This document shows, piece by piece, positions 36,092-45,669 of a stretch of DNA of 64,000 nt. Within the stretch, counting starts at the first letter, position 1; each line of letters opens with the position of its first letter. The DNA comes from Archaeoglobaceae archaeon. Its GTDB lineage: Archaea > Halobacteriota > Archaeoglobi > Archaeoglobales > Archaeoglobaceae. The notes under the pieces were generated by a model that had not been told where the DNA came from, searched no databases, and saw only the letters and a program-made list of their open reading frames with translations. The position numbers and the translations under genes were made by a program. The stretch is taken from assembly GCA_027064525.1 (NCBI GenBank), contig JAMOPJ010000046.1:21044-85043 (forward strand). The letters are read 5' to 3'.

Positions 36092-36152
36092 AACACCTCA
36101 GACCGTCGTGATTTCATCATATCTCAGCACGGCTCTCCTTCATCATCGGCTC
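36092..36152 (-). ncRNA. box C/D sRNA upstream of the 35.6-kb gene
   Basis: Minus-strand order: C ATGATGA (36146-36140), 12-nt guide (36139-36128), D' CTGA (36127-36124), 3-nt spacer, C' ATGATGA (36120-36114), 12-nt guide (36113-36102), D CTGA (36101-36098). CC before C and GG after D can pair. The D guide is complementary to ACCGUCGUGA, which I recall as a conserved 23S rRNA segment near the peptidyl transferase centre, so a 23S methylation target is plausible. Confidence 0.85.
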
Positions 36153-36173
36153 GATAACTTTTGGTGTCATTGC

Positions 36174-36186
36174 TAAAATATATTTA
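36174..36186 (+). promoter_or_regulatory. TATA box of mevalonate kinase gene
   Basis: TAAAATATATTTATG around 36173-36187 is centred about 27 bases before ATG 36210. This predicts initiation at or next to that ATG, hence a leaderless message and support for the downstream of two possible starts. Confidence 0.55.
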
Positions 36187-36209
36187 TGCTTAGCCACCAA
36201 CGATCAACG

Positions 36210-37097
36210 ATGAAAGCCTCAGCTCCAGCGAAGATCATCCTCTTTGGCGAGCATGCCGTAGTTTACAAGAGGCATGCCGTTGTTACCGCTATAAACCTTC
36301 GATGCTATGCTGAGGCTAAGAAGAGTAACGATATTAAGATCGTCTCACCACTTGGCATAACTGGCTTGGACTTCGAAGTTCATCCATACGTTTCCTATGC
36401 GATAAAGCGTTTCAGCGAGATTAAACCGATAAATGGAGTAGAAATTAAGATCGAAAGTGAAATTCCAATTGCTTCTGGCTTAGGTAGCTCTGCGGCTGTA
36501 ACTGTGGCGGTTTTGAAGGCTTTGGACGGAGAATTCGAAGCTGGACTAAGCAACGATGACATATTCGAACTCGCGAGGAAGGTGGAATTGGATGTGCAAG
36601 GGATTGGAAGCGGAACCGATCCGTTCATAGCCACATTTGGCGGAGCATGGCTAATTCCAGATAGAAAGCCGATAAAGATCGGAAACATCAAGCTACTTGT
36701 AATAAATACGGGCGAAAGCTCGATTACAGCTGAGATGGTTAGAAAGGTTGCGGAGCTTAGAGAAAGACATCCAGAAGTCGTTGAGAAAATTTTCGATGCA
36801 ATCGATGCGATAGCTCTTAAATCCATCGATGCATTAGAAAAGGGAGATGTCAAAACACTTTCAGAGTTATTCTTTCTAAATCAGTGCATGCTTAAAGCTA
36901 TAGGCGTTAGCAATAGGAAGATCGACAAACTCGTTGAGAAACTTACTGAACTCGGCATCTCAGCAAAAATTACTGGAGCTGGTGGCGGAGGCTGCATCAT
37001 TGGCATCGGCGATGATAAATCAATTGAAAGGGCAATGAAAGAATTTAACGGATTCTTAGTTGAAGCTGGTGCTGAAGGAGTAAGATTCGAAGATTGA
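36210..37097 (+). CDS. mvk: mevalonate kinase
   Basis: 295 residues from ATG 36210; an ATG eight codons upstream is in frame but lies inside the TATA box region. GHMP kinase motifs: APAKIILFGEHAVVY, PIASGLGSSAAVTVAVL, GSGTDPFIATFGGAW and ITGAGGGGCIIGI. It phosphorylates mevalonate in the isoprenoid pathway, complementing the HMG-CoA synthase operon at 13 kb. It is monocistronic. Confidence 0.95.
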   Translation: MKASAPAKIILFGEHAVVYKRHAVVTAINLRCYAEAKKSNDIKIVSPLGITGLDFEVHPYVSYAIKRFSEIKPINGVEIKIESEIPIASGLGSSAAVTVAVLKALDGEFEAGLSNDDIFELARKVELDVQGIGSGTDPFIATFGGAWLIPDRKPIKIGNIKLLVINTGESSITAEMVRKVAELRERHPEVVEKIFDAIDAIALKSIDALEKGDVKTLSELFFLNQCMLKAIGVSNRKIDKLVEKLTELGISAKITGAGGGGCIIGIGDDKSIERAMKEFNGFLVEAGAEGVRFED

Positions 37098-37108
37098 TTT
37101 TCTTCATG

Positions 37109-39115
37109 TTACCTCCGGCTGAAGTATTGCTTTAAGTCATCGTAGTCTATCTTCGGTGTTAGATCTGAATGAAGAATACCAAAGCTGTGTTCTTGTGGAA
37201 ATGGAAGTGATGGATTCTATTCGTCCACTAACTCATACCAAGCAACAAAAACTAGATTCTTTCCAGCAGTTCGAACTTTTTCTCTTATTGCTGGAAATGC
37301 TACATTAATAAATTGTCGCTGATCTTTTTCACTATGCCAGATTGGCTCATAAGTGGAAAAACCAGTCTCTATCACAGCAGCTTTCTTTCCGTATTCGTCG
37401 GTTATACTAAACAGAGTATCTAGTTCATCCCAGTGATCATACGATTGAAGATCCCAAGTGCCAGGATAGTGATCTATTCCAACTATGTCAATGCAATCTC
37501 CTACATTATTATTCAAGTACAATACTGCCGCAGACACCCATGACATTATCAGAGCTATAGGTTCAGCGAAGAAGTTTATAACAGTCTCAAACTCATTATC
37601 AGATGAGTTTATTTCTGTATATAGAGCTTTAATGAATTTAGGCCCATCTAATACATAAATTATGCTTAAAACGTCGTGATTAGGCTCATTTCCAAGCTGG
37701 TAGTAATACACTTTATCCCCAATCTCACTGGCTATCTTTTCTGCATACTCCTTTGCCTCTTTCAAGAATTCAGGGCTAGCAATCATGTTCACCCACACAT
37801 ATCCATCCTTATCTACCTCTAAGGTTCTTATAGGTATTCCGTTGTGCTTCGCAAATTCGATAACCTTTTCCACTTTAACCTTACCCGTAGGTATCTCCTC
37901 GACCACCGCACTCCTCGGAACTATCAGTATAAACGTATTATTGCTGAATGTAGTTTTTACGAGTCTAGTGTCCGATCGTACTATCTTTAATTCGGCATCT
38001 CTTGGAATCTTAACAATTTTTTTCACGTCATCGTGCTTAACCAAGTATAGCCTAAACGGCAAAGGTATCAACTTCCACTTTGCCCAACCCGGTATTCCAG
38101 TTCCGACTATCACCAACGGTTCCATTCCATTTTTCTTAATCTCATCAATTATGGCCTTATAATACGCTATGGCATTTTCATTGAATTTATCCTCCAAAGG
38201 TTCGATCTCATTCCACCAGATGTCGAATCGGACATACTTAGCATTCAAATCTCTTGCCTTCTCGATCATAGCAATATCACGCTCCGGCAGAGGATCACCG
38301 GCAACCCAGCCCGGAGGATAGTGGAAGTGCACCGTTATCGCGTAAGGTCTGTTAACATACCTAACGGCGTACTCTCTTTCGTTTCTCAGCAAGTTTTTCT
38401 GAGTTTCTCCGAGGTCATCTCTATGTCCGCTCCACGGCCACTCTATGGTTTGCATCGTCGCCAAAACCTTTCCAGCACCGTGGGAGTATTCTATGTATGT
38501 CGGCATTTCAGTTGGATTCGAAGCTATGCCGATGATAATCCTCGCATCTGCCGGAAGGTTCGTGAAGTATCCGTGCGTCGAGTAGTTCCAGTTGTCCAAG
38601 TCCGAATCCGTTAGCTTACCGCCATGAGGCGTGCCGTTTACAATCGGACTGGTATAATCGACGATGCTAAGGTTCTGCTCGTACACGTTTACCTTCGTAA
38701 CTCCCAAAGGTAACCAAGATTCGGTCCAAGATCCTTCATGCCATCCGCAATCGCACGCATGCGCTATTAAGATACCCCGATATACGAAATCTGCCAGCTT
38801 GTCTCTGTTGCTTACAAGATTTTCGTATGTGCTCGTGTACTGATCCGAAGCAACTATTACGATATTACACCTGCTCAGATTCACACTCGACAACTCGGCA
38901 GATGTGATTACATCGTAAGAAATGTTCAACTCCTGCAAAACCATCTCATTTGCCGGGTAATCCCAAGGGTCTACATCCTTGATTATCAAAACGAGCGGAT
39001 TCGTTCCAAATGTCTTCGATGTAACCTTACTACTCACTACAGTCTCCGGCTTCTTGATCGTGGTACTTGCTGTCGCTGTAGATATTACCAGCAAAATACT
39101 GAAGATAAACAACAA
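37109..39115 (-). pseudogene. secreted glycosidase-like protein with internal TAG
   Basis: From TTG 39115 (signal LFIFSILLVISTATAS) the frame codes 632 residues to TAG at 37217. Residues 40-240 form a ThuA-like/glutamine-amidotransferase-type domain (LVLIIKDVDPWDYPAN, IVIVASDQYTS). The rest is a TIM-barrel glycosidase of clan A type, with acid/base region YYQLGNEPNHD and nucleophile region AAVIETGFSTYEP. After the TAG the same frame continues 35 codons (SFGILHSDLTPKIDYDD) to TAA at 37109, matching the usual end of such enzymes. So it is either a nonsense allele or read through. Confidence 0.75.
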
Positions 39116-39253
39116 TATTCTTATAAACTTTATATATTACTTTAAGCAATATGACACCATATAAATCTTTTGACCATATCTTGAGAATTGTATTAAATAT
39201 TAATTAAACTTAAAAATAATCATAATAATTTATAAAATATTGTCGACCAAAAA

Positions 39254-39300
39254 AGTTTAAATACCTGTTTAACCAAGCTCGATGAAACAAATCGGAGGAG
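39254..39300 (+). promoter_or_regulatory. spoVG promoter and ribosome binding site
   Basis: CGACCAAAAAAGTTTAAATACC (BRE and TATA, about 39243-39263) and CGGAGGAG at 39293-39300 before the TTG start at 39307. The good ribosome binding site supports the rare TTG start. Confidence 0.55.
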
Positions 39301-39306
39301 TCGGAA

Positions 39307-39564
39307 TTGGCCGAGATTACGGAGGTTAGAATATATAAGACGAAAGGAAATGGAGCCGTAAAAGCCTATGCGTCTGTAAGTTTGGATGGAGAGTTTGTCG
39401 TAAAGGGAATTAGGATATTGGAGAATGAGAAGGGACTTTGGGTAAGCATGCCGAGTAGGAAAGGTAAGGACGGCACGTATCAGGATATATTCCATCCGAC
39501 GAATAAGGAAGCGAGAGAGAAGATTGTTAATGCGGTTCTGCAAGCGTATAGAGAACAGCTATAA
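39307..39564 (+). CDS. spoVG: SpoVG-family protein
   Basis: 85 residues, TTG start supported by GGAGG at 39294. The sequence follows SpoVG closely: ITEVRIYKTKGNGAVKAYAS, GIRILENEKGLWVSMPSRK and YQDIFHPTNKEAREKI. In bacteria SpoVG binds RNA and DNA and affects regulation; in archaea its role is unknown. It has its own promoter and stands alone. It is a basic small protein with no sign of truncation. Confidence 0.9.
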   Translation: MAEITEVRIYKTKGNGAVKAYASVSLDGEFVVKGIRILENEKGLWVSMPSRKGKDGTYQDIFHPTNKEAREKIVNAVLQAYREQL

Positions 39565-39622
39565 TCCAAGATAAGAGTTTTTGAACTTTCATAGCTTTTT
39601 TGATATATTTTATTTTCAGCTT

Positions 39623-40156
39623 TCAGGTTGGAATCCACCTTTCTATCAGCGTGCAGATTAAAGCCGTAGCTATTCCGGCTGCGGCCATCTTAATCCCAGA
39701 CAAAATTAGATTTTTCTTTGAAATCTTTCCTATATAACCTCCTATTGAAAACAAAAGCAAAATTGTTAGAATTATAGCCCAGATCAATGCATCGGACTTG
39801 CTCAAGCCGATGAACAACGCAATTATGAACGGAATTATCGGTATTATTGATCCGGCAATCGTTGCAGCCCCATCCGAAATTCCGCTCAGAATAGTTGATT
39901 TTAGCATATCCTTGTAAAGTGCGGTCTTCCTTAGCTCTGGGTAAACAACCATCGCCTTTTGAATTTCAGCCAGCTTCCTCTCAGCTTCCGACTTCTCTGC
40001 TGTAAAAGCTCCGAGTATGTTCGAAAGTCCGTTCGCCACGCCTCCTCCAATCCCAGCAGCTATTATTATCCCAATGCTTGCATTCTGAGCGCCTATAACT
40101 ACGCCAAGCGTGGATAGAGAACCGTCTATAAGTCCTCTGAAGATGTATCGTCGCAT
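39623..40156 (-). CDS. VIT1/CCC1-family membrane protein
   Basis: 177 residues. N-terminal GLIDGSLSTLGVVIGAQNASI, the GNGLSNILGAFTAEKSE-type metal-binding linker (here GGGVANGLSNILGAFTAEKS), and four to five helices (SIIPIIPFIIALFIGLS, LIWAIILTILLLFSIGGYIG). It belongs to the TIGR00267/VIT1 group of putative iron or manganese transporters. ATG 40156. Divergent from the leuD-like gene. Confidence 0.88.
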   Translation of the reverse strand: MRRYIFRGLIDGSLSTLGVVIGAQNASIGIIIAAGIGGGVANGLSNILGAFTAEKSEAERKLAEIQKAMVVYPELRKTALYKDMLKSTILSGISDGAATIAGSIIPIIPFIIALFIGLSKSDALIWAIILTILLLFSIGGYIGKISKKNLILSGIKMAAAGIATALICTLIERWIPT

Positions 40157-40239
40157 TTTAAAATAATTTCCAAGCAGACAAATTTAATCCTTACGATTTT
40201 AAGCATTAACCTTTTTAATTAAACTACGTATTGCTTGTT

Positions 40240-40734
40240 ATGGGTAGGGCTTGGAAGTTTGGTGACGATATAGATACGGATGTTATCATTCAGGGAAAAT
40301 ATTTGGTTATAAACGATCCTAAGGAGCTTGCGAAGCACGTTTTTGAAAACATCCGACCGGAATTCGCGAAAGAGGTCAAGCCGGGAGACTTCGTGGTTGC
40401 TGGGGAGAACTTCGGTTGTGGTAGCAGTAGAGAGCACGCTCCATTAGCTTTGAAGGCTACTGGAATAAAAGCCGTAATAGCGAAGTCGTATGCGAGAATA
40501 TTCTTTAGAAATGCGATAAACATAGGTTTGATGGTTCTGGAGTGCGATACCGATGGGATAGACGATGGCGATGAGCTTGAAGTTGATCTTAGTAGGAATG
40601 TCGTCGTTAATAAGACTAAGGGGGAGAAGTATCCCATCAATCCGATTCCTGACTTCTTGAAGCAGATCATGGATAAAGGAGGTCTGATCAACTTTGCTAA
40701 GGAGATTTACAGGAAGGAGGTGGGAAGATGCTGA
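40240..40734 (+). CDS. leuD: 3-isopropylmalate dehydratase small subunit
   Basis: 164 residues from ATG 40240 ([14 protein letters not shown]); a TTG three codons upstream is an alternative. Swivelling-domain motifs [13 protein letters not shown] and [18 protein letters not shown] are intact. With a large aconitase-like subunit (not in this window) it isomerises 2- and 3-isopropylmalate or the homoaconitate equivalents. Its last 7 bases overlap the start of mch, so the two genes are cotranscribed, an unusual pairing of leucine and C1 metabolism. Confidence 0.92.
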   Translation: MGRAWKFGDDIDTDVIIQGKYLVINDPKELAKHVFENIRPEFAKEVKPGDFVVAGENFGCGSSREHAPLALKATGIKAVIAKSYARIFFRNAINIGLMVLECDTDGIDDGDELEVDLSRNVVVNKTKGEKYPINPIPDFLKQIMDKGGLINFAKEIYRKEVGRC

Positions 40735-41669
40735 GCGTAAACGAATTGGCTTTGGATATAGTTGAGGATATGCTCGATTATGAGGAGGAACTGAACATTC
40801 AATCAAGAAAGTTCAGTAACGGAGCTACTGTTATAGATTGCGGAATCAATGTGAAAGGTGGCTATGATGCTGGAATAATGTTCGTTCAGATTTGTATGGG
40901 TGGACTGGCTGGGGTTAACATTCAGGTTGGTGAGATAAACGGGATTCCAGTTCCATTCGTTTGGGTTTATACGGATCATCCCGCTTTAGCATGCTTGGGC
41001 TGTCAGAAGGCGGGATGGAAAATCGAATTTGACAACTTCAAAGCGATAGCAAGCGGCCCGGCGAGAGCTTTAGCATTGAAACCAAAAGAGACGTTCGAGT
41101 TGATAGATTACGAAGACGATACCGATTATGCTGTAATCGCGCTCGAAGCTGACAGATTGCCGAATGCTGAGGTGATGGAGTTCATAGCGAGGGAGTGTGA
41201 CGTTGACGTTGAAGAAACCTATGCAGTTGTAGCTCCGACTCGTTCCTTGGTTGGAAGTATTCAGATATCTGCAAGAGTGATTGAAACCGCACTGTTCAAG
41301 ATGATTCAACTCGGTTACGATCCGAAACTCGTGAGGAATGCGATTGGCAGAGCGCCTATTGCTCCAGTTATGGAAAACGACATCAAAGCGATGGGTGCTA
41401 CGAACGATAGCATAATCTACTATGGTAGCGTGATCCTTACGGTCGATAGGTATGAGGATACCCTTGAAAATCTTCCTTCGGATAAGTCTTCGTCTTACGG
41501 AAAGCCGTTTTATGAGATCTTCAGGGAGGCTGGTGGGGACTTCTATAAAATCGACCCAAACGTATTCGCTCCAGCTAAAGTCGTGATAAACGATGCATCT
41601 ACTGGAAAAACGTTCGTTCACGGAAAGTTGAATGCTGAAATCTTGCTGAAATCCTACGGTTTGCTCTAA
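40728..41669 (+). CDS. mch: methenyltetrahydromethanopterin cyclohydrolase
   Basis: 313 residues, full length. Characteristic segments: [41 protein letters not shown] and [21 protein letters not shown]. It interconverts methenyl- and formyl-tetrahydromethanopterin, part of the C1 oxidation branch used by Archaeoglobus to oxidise acetyl groups to CO2. ATG 40728 preceded by GGAGGTGG inside leuD. Confidence 0.97.
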   Translation: MLSVNELALDIVEDMLDYEEELNIQSRKFSNGATVIDCGINVKGGYDAGIMFVQICMGGLAGVNIQVGEINGIPVPFVWVYTDHPALACLGCQKAGWKIEFDNFKAIASGPARALALKPKETFELIDYEDDTDYAVIALEADRLPNAEVMEFIARECDVDVEETYAVVAPTRSLVGSIQISARVIETALFKMIQLGYDPKLVRNAIGRAPIAPVMENDIKAMGATNDSIIYYGSVILTVDRYEDTLENLPSDKSSSYGKPFYEIFREAGGDFYKIDPNVFAPAKVVINDASTGKTFVHGKLNAEILLKSYGLL

Positions 41670-41720
41670 TAATTACTGCTCCAAGTGAGCGTTAGAGGTG
41701 AAGAGATCCAGATGATTCCG

Positions 41721-42089
41721 TCAATCTTTCCTCTTTTCTTTCTTCTTAAGAAGTGAAGGAAGGTGGATCATGTATCTGCCCTCTTCTTGGAGGGCTATGA
41801 CGATTCCATCTCTACTCAAAATATTTTCGAGTTTGATCTCATACATTCCCGGAGCTATGATCTTAACGCTTTCTATACCCTCAAAGTCCTCTATCTTTAT
41901 TTCTTTGGTAGTTTCTTTCTTGCTTTCAGTTTCTGGCTTGATTTCGTCCTCAGTCTCCTTAGCGACACTTTCAGCTAACTTTTCCTTAGGAACGTAAAGG
42001 AACTTGTTGTTTCCACACTCACAGCCGTTCAAAATCCTATAGTCCCCATCTGGGTAGATTTTCCCGCACTTCGTGCACTTATGCGGCAT
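41721..42089 (-). CDS. zinc-ribbon protein (OapC/ArvC-like)
   Basis: 122 residues from ATG 42089 (MPHKCTKCGKIYPDGD), with GTGATC just upstream; a GTG overlapping the previous stop is the alternative. The N-terminal zinc ribbon is CTKCGKIYPDGD...GCECGNNKF. An acidic Glu/Lys-rich linker of about 40 residues leads to a C-terminal domain (VKIIAPGMYEIKLENILSRD). It is the third gene of a conserved archaeal unit with a DUF2073 protein and an Era-like GTPase. Function unknown. Confidence 0.85.
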   Translation of the reverse strand: MPHKCTKCGKIYPDGDYRILNGCECGNNKFLYVPKEKLAESVAKETEDEIKPETESKKETTKEIKIEDFEGIESVKIIAPGMYEIKLENILSRDGIVIALQEEGRYMIHLPSLLKKKEKRKD

Positions 42090-42094
42090 AAGGA

Positions 42095-42442
42095 TCACGG
42101 CTTTACGAGAGCTTTGATCAGATCATCCCTCTTTACGAGCGTCTTGAGCTTATTTGCTGGGCCTATAACCGTAAGTCTTCCCTCTTTCTTTCCGAAAAGC
42201 TTGCTGAAGAACCCTCCCGACTTTTGGGGGTAAGTTTCGACCTCTATTCCCACGAAATTCTCGTGATCGATTTCGAGCATCGTAAGCTCTATAAGTTTTG
42301 CCTCCTCCTCTGGAGTTAGGCCGGATTCGAGCACGACGATCGTGCCCGACTTAACTTCATCCAGAATCATCCTAAGCTTTTCCATCGATGACATCTTTTC
42401 GAGCTTCTCCTTGGATATGAGATTCAGCTGGACTCCCTCCAT
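42095..42442 (-). CDS. DUF2073 (OapB/ArvB-like) protein
   Basis: 115 residues. Recognisable DUF2073 features: VQLNLISKEKLEKMSSMEKLR, GTIVVLESGLTPEEEAKLIE, then a Gly/Phe/Lys loop before RLTVIGPANKL. Lies 4 bases after the GTPase gene and next to the zinc-ribbon gene. The three are always linked in euryarchaea; the joint function is not known to me. Confidence 0.88.
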   Translation of the reverse strand: MEGVQLNLISKEKLEKMSSMEKLRMILDEVKSGTIVVLESGLTPEEEAKLIELTMLEIDHENFVGIEVETYPQKSGGFFSKLFGKKEGRLTVIGPANKLKTLVKRDDLIKALVKP

Positions 42443-42446
42443 ATGA

Positions 42447-43082
42447 TCACCCGAACTTCTCCGCTATACACCTATAGAGCGTATCTATATTCAAACCCTT
42501 CAGAGCTGAGATGGGAACTACGGTATGCTGAGGAAAAGCAGCCTTTATCCTAGCTGGAGAGGCGTTCGGCAGATCGATCTTGTTAGCGACGATTATCAGC
42601 GGCAAATTCCTCGCCTCTATGTTTCCTACTATAGTTATGTTAACTTGGGTGAACGGATCTTCGGTTGCATCCATGACCAATATGACACCATCCAAATCGT
42701 CAAGCCACTTTATAGCCTCTATAACTCCCTCAGTAGCCTCTTTTGCTCTCCTTTTTGCCTCCTCCTCGCTCAGACCGTATTTCAGGAAATCGTGAAAATC
42801 GATCTTCGTAGCCAAACCCGGTGTATCGACTATATCTATCGTCACAGATTTGCCGTCCACCTCGATCGTGACCCCCTCTCGAAGCCTCGCTCTCCTCGTT
42901 TCATGTGGAATCTCACTAACCGAACCCATCACATCCCCAGCCCAATCTCTAAGAATCCTGTTTGCAAGCGTAGTTTTACCAGCATTTGGAGGGCCGTAGA
43001 TACCAATCTTCATTCGGTTCTTTTTCTTTAGAAACTTGAAAATTACACTAAATTTCTTCTTAATCCTGAGTATTAGGCTCAT
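42447..43082 (-). CDS. Era-like GTP-binding protein
   Basis: 211 residues from ATG 43082 ([10 protein letters not shown]); GAGGTGA at 43087-43093 supports this start. A basic N-terminal helix (about 25 residues) precedes the G domain: G1 [12 protein letters not shown]3 DTPGLA, G4 VANKIDLP, G5 PISALKGL. Heads the operon with DUF2073 and zinc-ribbon genes. By family an Era/Obg-type GTPase; a link to ribosomes is inference. Confidence 0.9.
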   Translation of the reverse strand: MSLILRIKKKFSVIFKFLKKKNRMKIGIYGPPNAGKTTLANRILRDWAGDVMGSVSEIPHETRRARLREGVTIEVDGKSVTIDIVDTPGLATKIDFHDFLKYGLSEEEAKRRAKEATEGVIEAIKWLDDLDGVILVMDATEDPFTQVNITIVGNIEARNLPLIIVANKIDLPNASPARIKAAFPQHTVVPISALKGLNIDTLYRCIAEKFG

Positions 43083-43154
43083 GAGTTCACCTCTAATGTT
43101 CAATTCAATGTAGATAATTTAAACTTTTGCTCAAGCTATTTTTATAAAAATTTA

Positions 43155-43325
43155 TTATTCAATTGTTATTGCCTCGTTCGGGCACACATCGACGCAAGTT
43201 CCGCATTCAGTGCATATGTCGGCGTCAACATGAGCGACATCGTTGAGCTCTATAGCTCCAACTGGACATTCGTCAACGCACTCGCCACAGCCATCGCATT
43301 TGTCCTCATCAACCACAGCCGGCAT
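43155..43325 (-). CDS. ferredoxin, two [4Fe-4S] clusters
   Basis: 56 residues from ATG 43325 ([14 protein letters not shown]). Cluster motifs [12 protein letters not shown] and [12 protein letters not shown] are complete. A TATA-like TTATTATATC lies about 25 bases upstream of the ATG, so the message is probably leaderless and the longer in-frame start can be discarded. Divergent from purA with about 105 bases between. Confidence 0.93.
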   Translation of the reverse strand: MPAVVDEDKCDGCGECVDECPVGAIELNDVAHVDADICTECGTCVDVCPNEAITIE

Positions 43326-43431
43326 GGTCGTAAATCTTCGGGAGATATAATAACGTTTTTGAGATTCGGACATTTGAATCTATTCAAAAAAAAGCAAAAG
43401 TTCAATAAATTGTTGTAACGACATCCTAAGG

Positions 43432-44445
43432 ATGCCAGCGACGATAGTTGTTGGAGGATTTTGGGGAGATGAAGGCAAGGGAAAGATCATTGCACATATC
43501 GCCCACTCGGATAAGCCCGTCATAATTGCGAGAGGTGGAGTAGGGCCAAACGCGGGGCATACGGTTGAGATCGAAGGCAAGAAGTTTGGAGTCAGAATGA
43601 TCCCGTCGGGTTTCGTCTATAAAGATGCAAAACTTCTCATAGGAGCCGGAGTTTTGGTCGATCCGAGAGTATTTCTCAAGGAAGTCGAGCTTTTGGGAGT
43701 TGCGGATAGGGCAAGAGTCGATTACAGATGTGCGATAATCGAGGAGAAGCACATCCAAGCTGATAGGGGGGATGAACACCTCAGCAAGAAGATAGGAACG
43801 ACCGGAACGGGCTGTGGGCCGGCCAACGTCGATAGGGTTAAGAGAGTTGCTAAGCAAGCGAAGGACATTCCAGAGCTCGAGCCGTTTTTGACGGACGTTC
43901 CTCTGGAGATAAACACCGCTTTGGACAACGATCAGTTCGTGCTTGTGGAGGGTTCTCAGGGATTTGGCCTCAGTCTATATTACGGGACGTATCCTTATGT
44001 GACTTCCAAGGACACTACAGCTTCGTCCATCGCCGCGGACGTTGGAATAGGGCCAACGAGAGTAGATGAGGTTATCGTGGTCTTCAAGGCCTTTCCAACG
44101 AGAGTAGGTGCTGGCCCGTTCCCGACGGAGATGCCACAAGAGGAGGCTGAGAGGTTGGGAATCGTTGAATACGGAACCGTCACTGGAAGAAGGAGGAGGA
44201 TAGGATACTGGGACGGAAAGATGGCGAGATACGCAGCGATGGTGAACGGAGCAACTCAAGCAGCGATAACCGGCATAGACAAGCTGGATAAGGAATGCTA
44301 TGGAGTAACGGAGTGGGAGAAGCTTACTCCGAAGGCGAAGGAGTTCATAGAAAAGGTGGAGGACGATATAAAGGTGCCAGTGACATTGATATCCACTGGC
44401 CCAGAGGTGCACCAGATAATCGATTTGAGGAAGGAGAAGCTTTAA
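43432..44445 (+). CDS. purA: adenylosuccinate synthetase
   Basis: 337 residues, the short archaeal form. Motifs: [17 protein letters not shown] at the N-terminus (P-loop and catalytic Asp), [31 protein letters not shown]-type segment ([10 protein letters not shown]) and GPFPTEM. Catalyses the first step from IMP to AMP. ATG 43432 follows a probable promoter in the gap to the divergent ferredoxin. Confidence 0.96.
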   Translation: MPATIVVGGFWGDEGKGKIIAHIAHSDKPVIIARGGVGPNAGHTVEIEGKKFGVRMIPSGFVYKDAKLLIGAGVLVDPRVFLKEVELLGVADRARVDYRCAIIEEKHIQADRGDEHLSKKIGTTGTGCGPANVDRVKRVAKQAKDIPELEPFLTDVPLEINTALDNDQFVLVEGSQGFGLSLYYGTYPYVTSKDTTASSIAADVGIGPTRVDEVIVVFKAFPTRVGAGPFPTEMPQEEAERLGIVEYGTVTGRRRRIGYWDGKMARYAAMVNGATQAAITGIDKLDKECYGVTEWEKLTPKAKEFIEKVEDDIKVPVTLISTGPEVHQIIDLRKEKL

Positions 44446-44520
44446 GGATTATGACTAAACTAAAGTAAGCTTTAAGTTATTTAGGAAACCTTTAAAATCT
44501 TTTAACTTTATTTTACTCCT

Positions 44521-44841
44521 ATGGTAAACGTTGAACTTATAAAAAATACGATTGATGAACTTTCAGAAAAATTAGAAAATGCTTTAGAAAAAGGAGATTT
44601 CAATGAAGCACGCGGTATTGTCAGAGAAATTAGAAGATTTTTTGAAGGATTATTAACAAAGGAGGAAGATCCTTACTGGATGGCAATATTATCATTGTGG
44701 GTATTTATTTTCCGAAAATTCGACTCAGAGTTGTTAAGGGATGAAATTTTACTAAATACCATTCAGAAATTTAATGAAAGACTTAAAGAATTGGAAGATA
44801 AGGTAAGTAGACTTGAAAAAGAGTTATATTCAGGAGTATGA
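44521..44841 (+). CDS. coiled-coil protein, first gene of a TA-like operon
   Basis: 106 residues: helical segments rich in Glu/Lys/Leu (ELSEKLENALEKGDFNEAR, KFNERLKELEDKVSRLEKEL) around a Trp-containing hydrophobic stretch (YWMAILSLWVFIFRKF). No known family. It ends ATGA with the following antitoxin-like gene, so it is part of the module. AT-rich compared with purA, suggesting mobile or recently acquired DNA. Confidence 0.65.
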   Translation: MVNVELIKNTIDELSEKLENALEKGDFNEARGIVREIRRFFEGLLTKEEDPYWMAILSLWVFIFRKFDSELLRDEILLNTIQKFNERLKELEDKVSRLEKELYSGV

Positions 44842-45071
44842 TTACGCCTAAATCGCAATTAATAGATATAAAGAAAAAACAGGTATCTGATCTTTCAAAT
44901 GCAGCTAAGGCTATACTTAAACTTAAGATTGAGAGTGTTATAGATAAATATCTCAGAGGAGAGATTACGAGAGATGAAGCTATAAGACTTATCGGTGCAA
45001 AAATGATCGAAATTGCAGAGAAGCAATTGAAAGCGATTTTAGATGATGTCAAGTGGGGTATAAATGAATGA
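44838..45071 (+). CDS. antitoxin-like protein (UPF0175-like)
   Basis: 77 residues. The segment KYLRGEITRDEAIRLIGAKMIEIAE resembles the helix pair of UPF0175 antitoxins. It starts within the previous stop (ATGA) and overlaps the start of the downstream PIN gene by 8 bases. The arrangement antitoxin then DUF3368 PIN toxin is standard; it likely neutralises that ribonuclease. Confidence 0.7.
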   Translation: MITPKSQLIDIKKKQVSDLSNAAKAILKLKIESVIDKYLRGEITRDEAIRLIGAKMIEIAEKQLKAILDDVKWGINE

Positions 45072-45564
45072 TGTAGCCGTATCCAACTCTGGGCCACTTA
45101 TTCATTTAGCCGAAATTTATAAATTTGATTTACTTAGGATCTTTAGAAAAATCTACATTCCTAGAGCTGTTTACGATGAGGTTTGCAAGTTTCAGTTGCC
45201 GGGATGCCAAGAACTTCTGAATGCTGACAATATTTTCATTATAGAAGTTTCAAATGATGATTTGTTGAATTATATATATCTTAAGCTCCAACAGGGAGAA
45301 TTGGAAGCCATAGCTTTGGCAAAAAAGCTTGGAATTAAATTGTTTTTAACTGATGATTTAGACGCCCGAGAAAAAGCAACTGAGCTTGGTTTAGAACCGC
45401 ATGGATCTGTAGGTATAATTGTTAGAGCATATAAACTGGGAGTCATAAATTTAAAGGATGCTGAAAGGGCTATATGGGATTTATACAAGGTTAGTAGTTT
45501 ATTTATTTCTAAGGAAATCGTAAAAAGAGCTATTGAAACTTTAAGAGGTTATACTAAAAGATAA
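45064..45564 (+). CDS. PIN-domain toxin (DUF3368)
   Basis: 166 residues. VAVSNSGPLIHLAEI at the start and LQQGELEAIALAKKLGIKL with FLTDDLDAREKATELG later are the DUF3368/PIN acidic motifs. As a putative ribonuclease it would act as the toxin of the adjacent antitoxin. It is complete. PIN families in hyperthermophiles are abundant and RNA targets are unknown. Confidence 0.85.
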   Translation: MNDVAVSNSGPLIHLAEIYKFDLLRIFRKIYIPRAVYDEVCKFQLPGCQELLNADNIFIIEVSNDDLLNYIYLKLQQGELEAIALAKKLGIKLFLTDDLDAREKATELGLEPHGSVGIIVRAYKLGVINLKDAERAIWDLYKVSSLFISKEIVKRAIETLRGYTKR

Positions 45565-45669
45565 ATTCACAAGTTGTTACCAAGGGCACCGAGTCGCAAT
45601 TATGACCTTAAATTGGAGTTGAGAATTAAAATTGCTAAGCCTAAAATTCAGAGAGCTCTACCGATCACC

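Noticed and set aside
37217..37219. TAG as pyrrolysine codon
   Set aside because: TAG ends pan normally in this window and Archaeoglobus is not known to carry pyrrolysine genes; kept only as a check in the finding.
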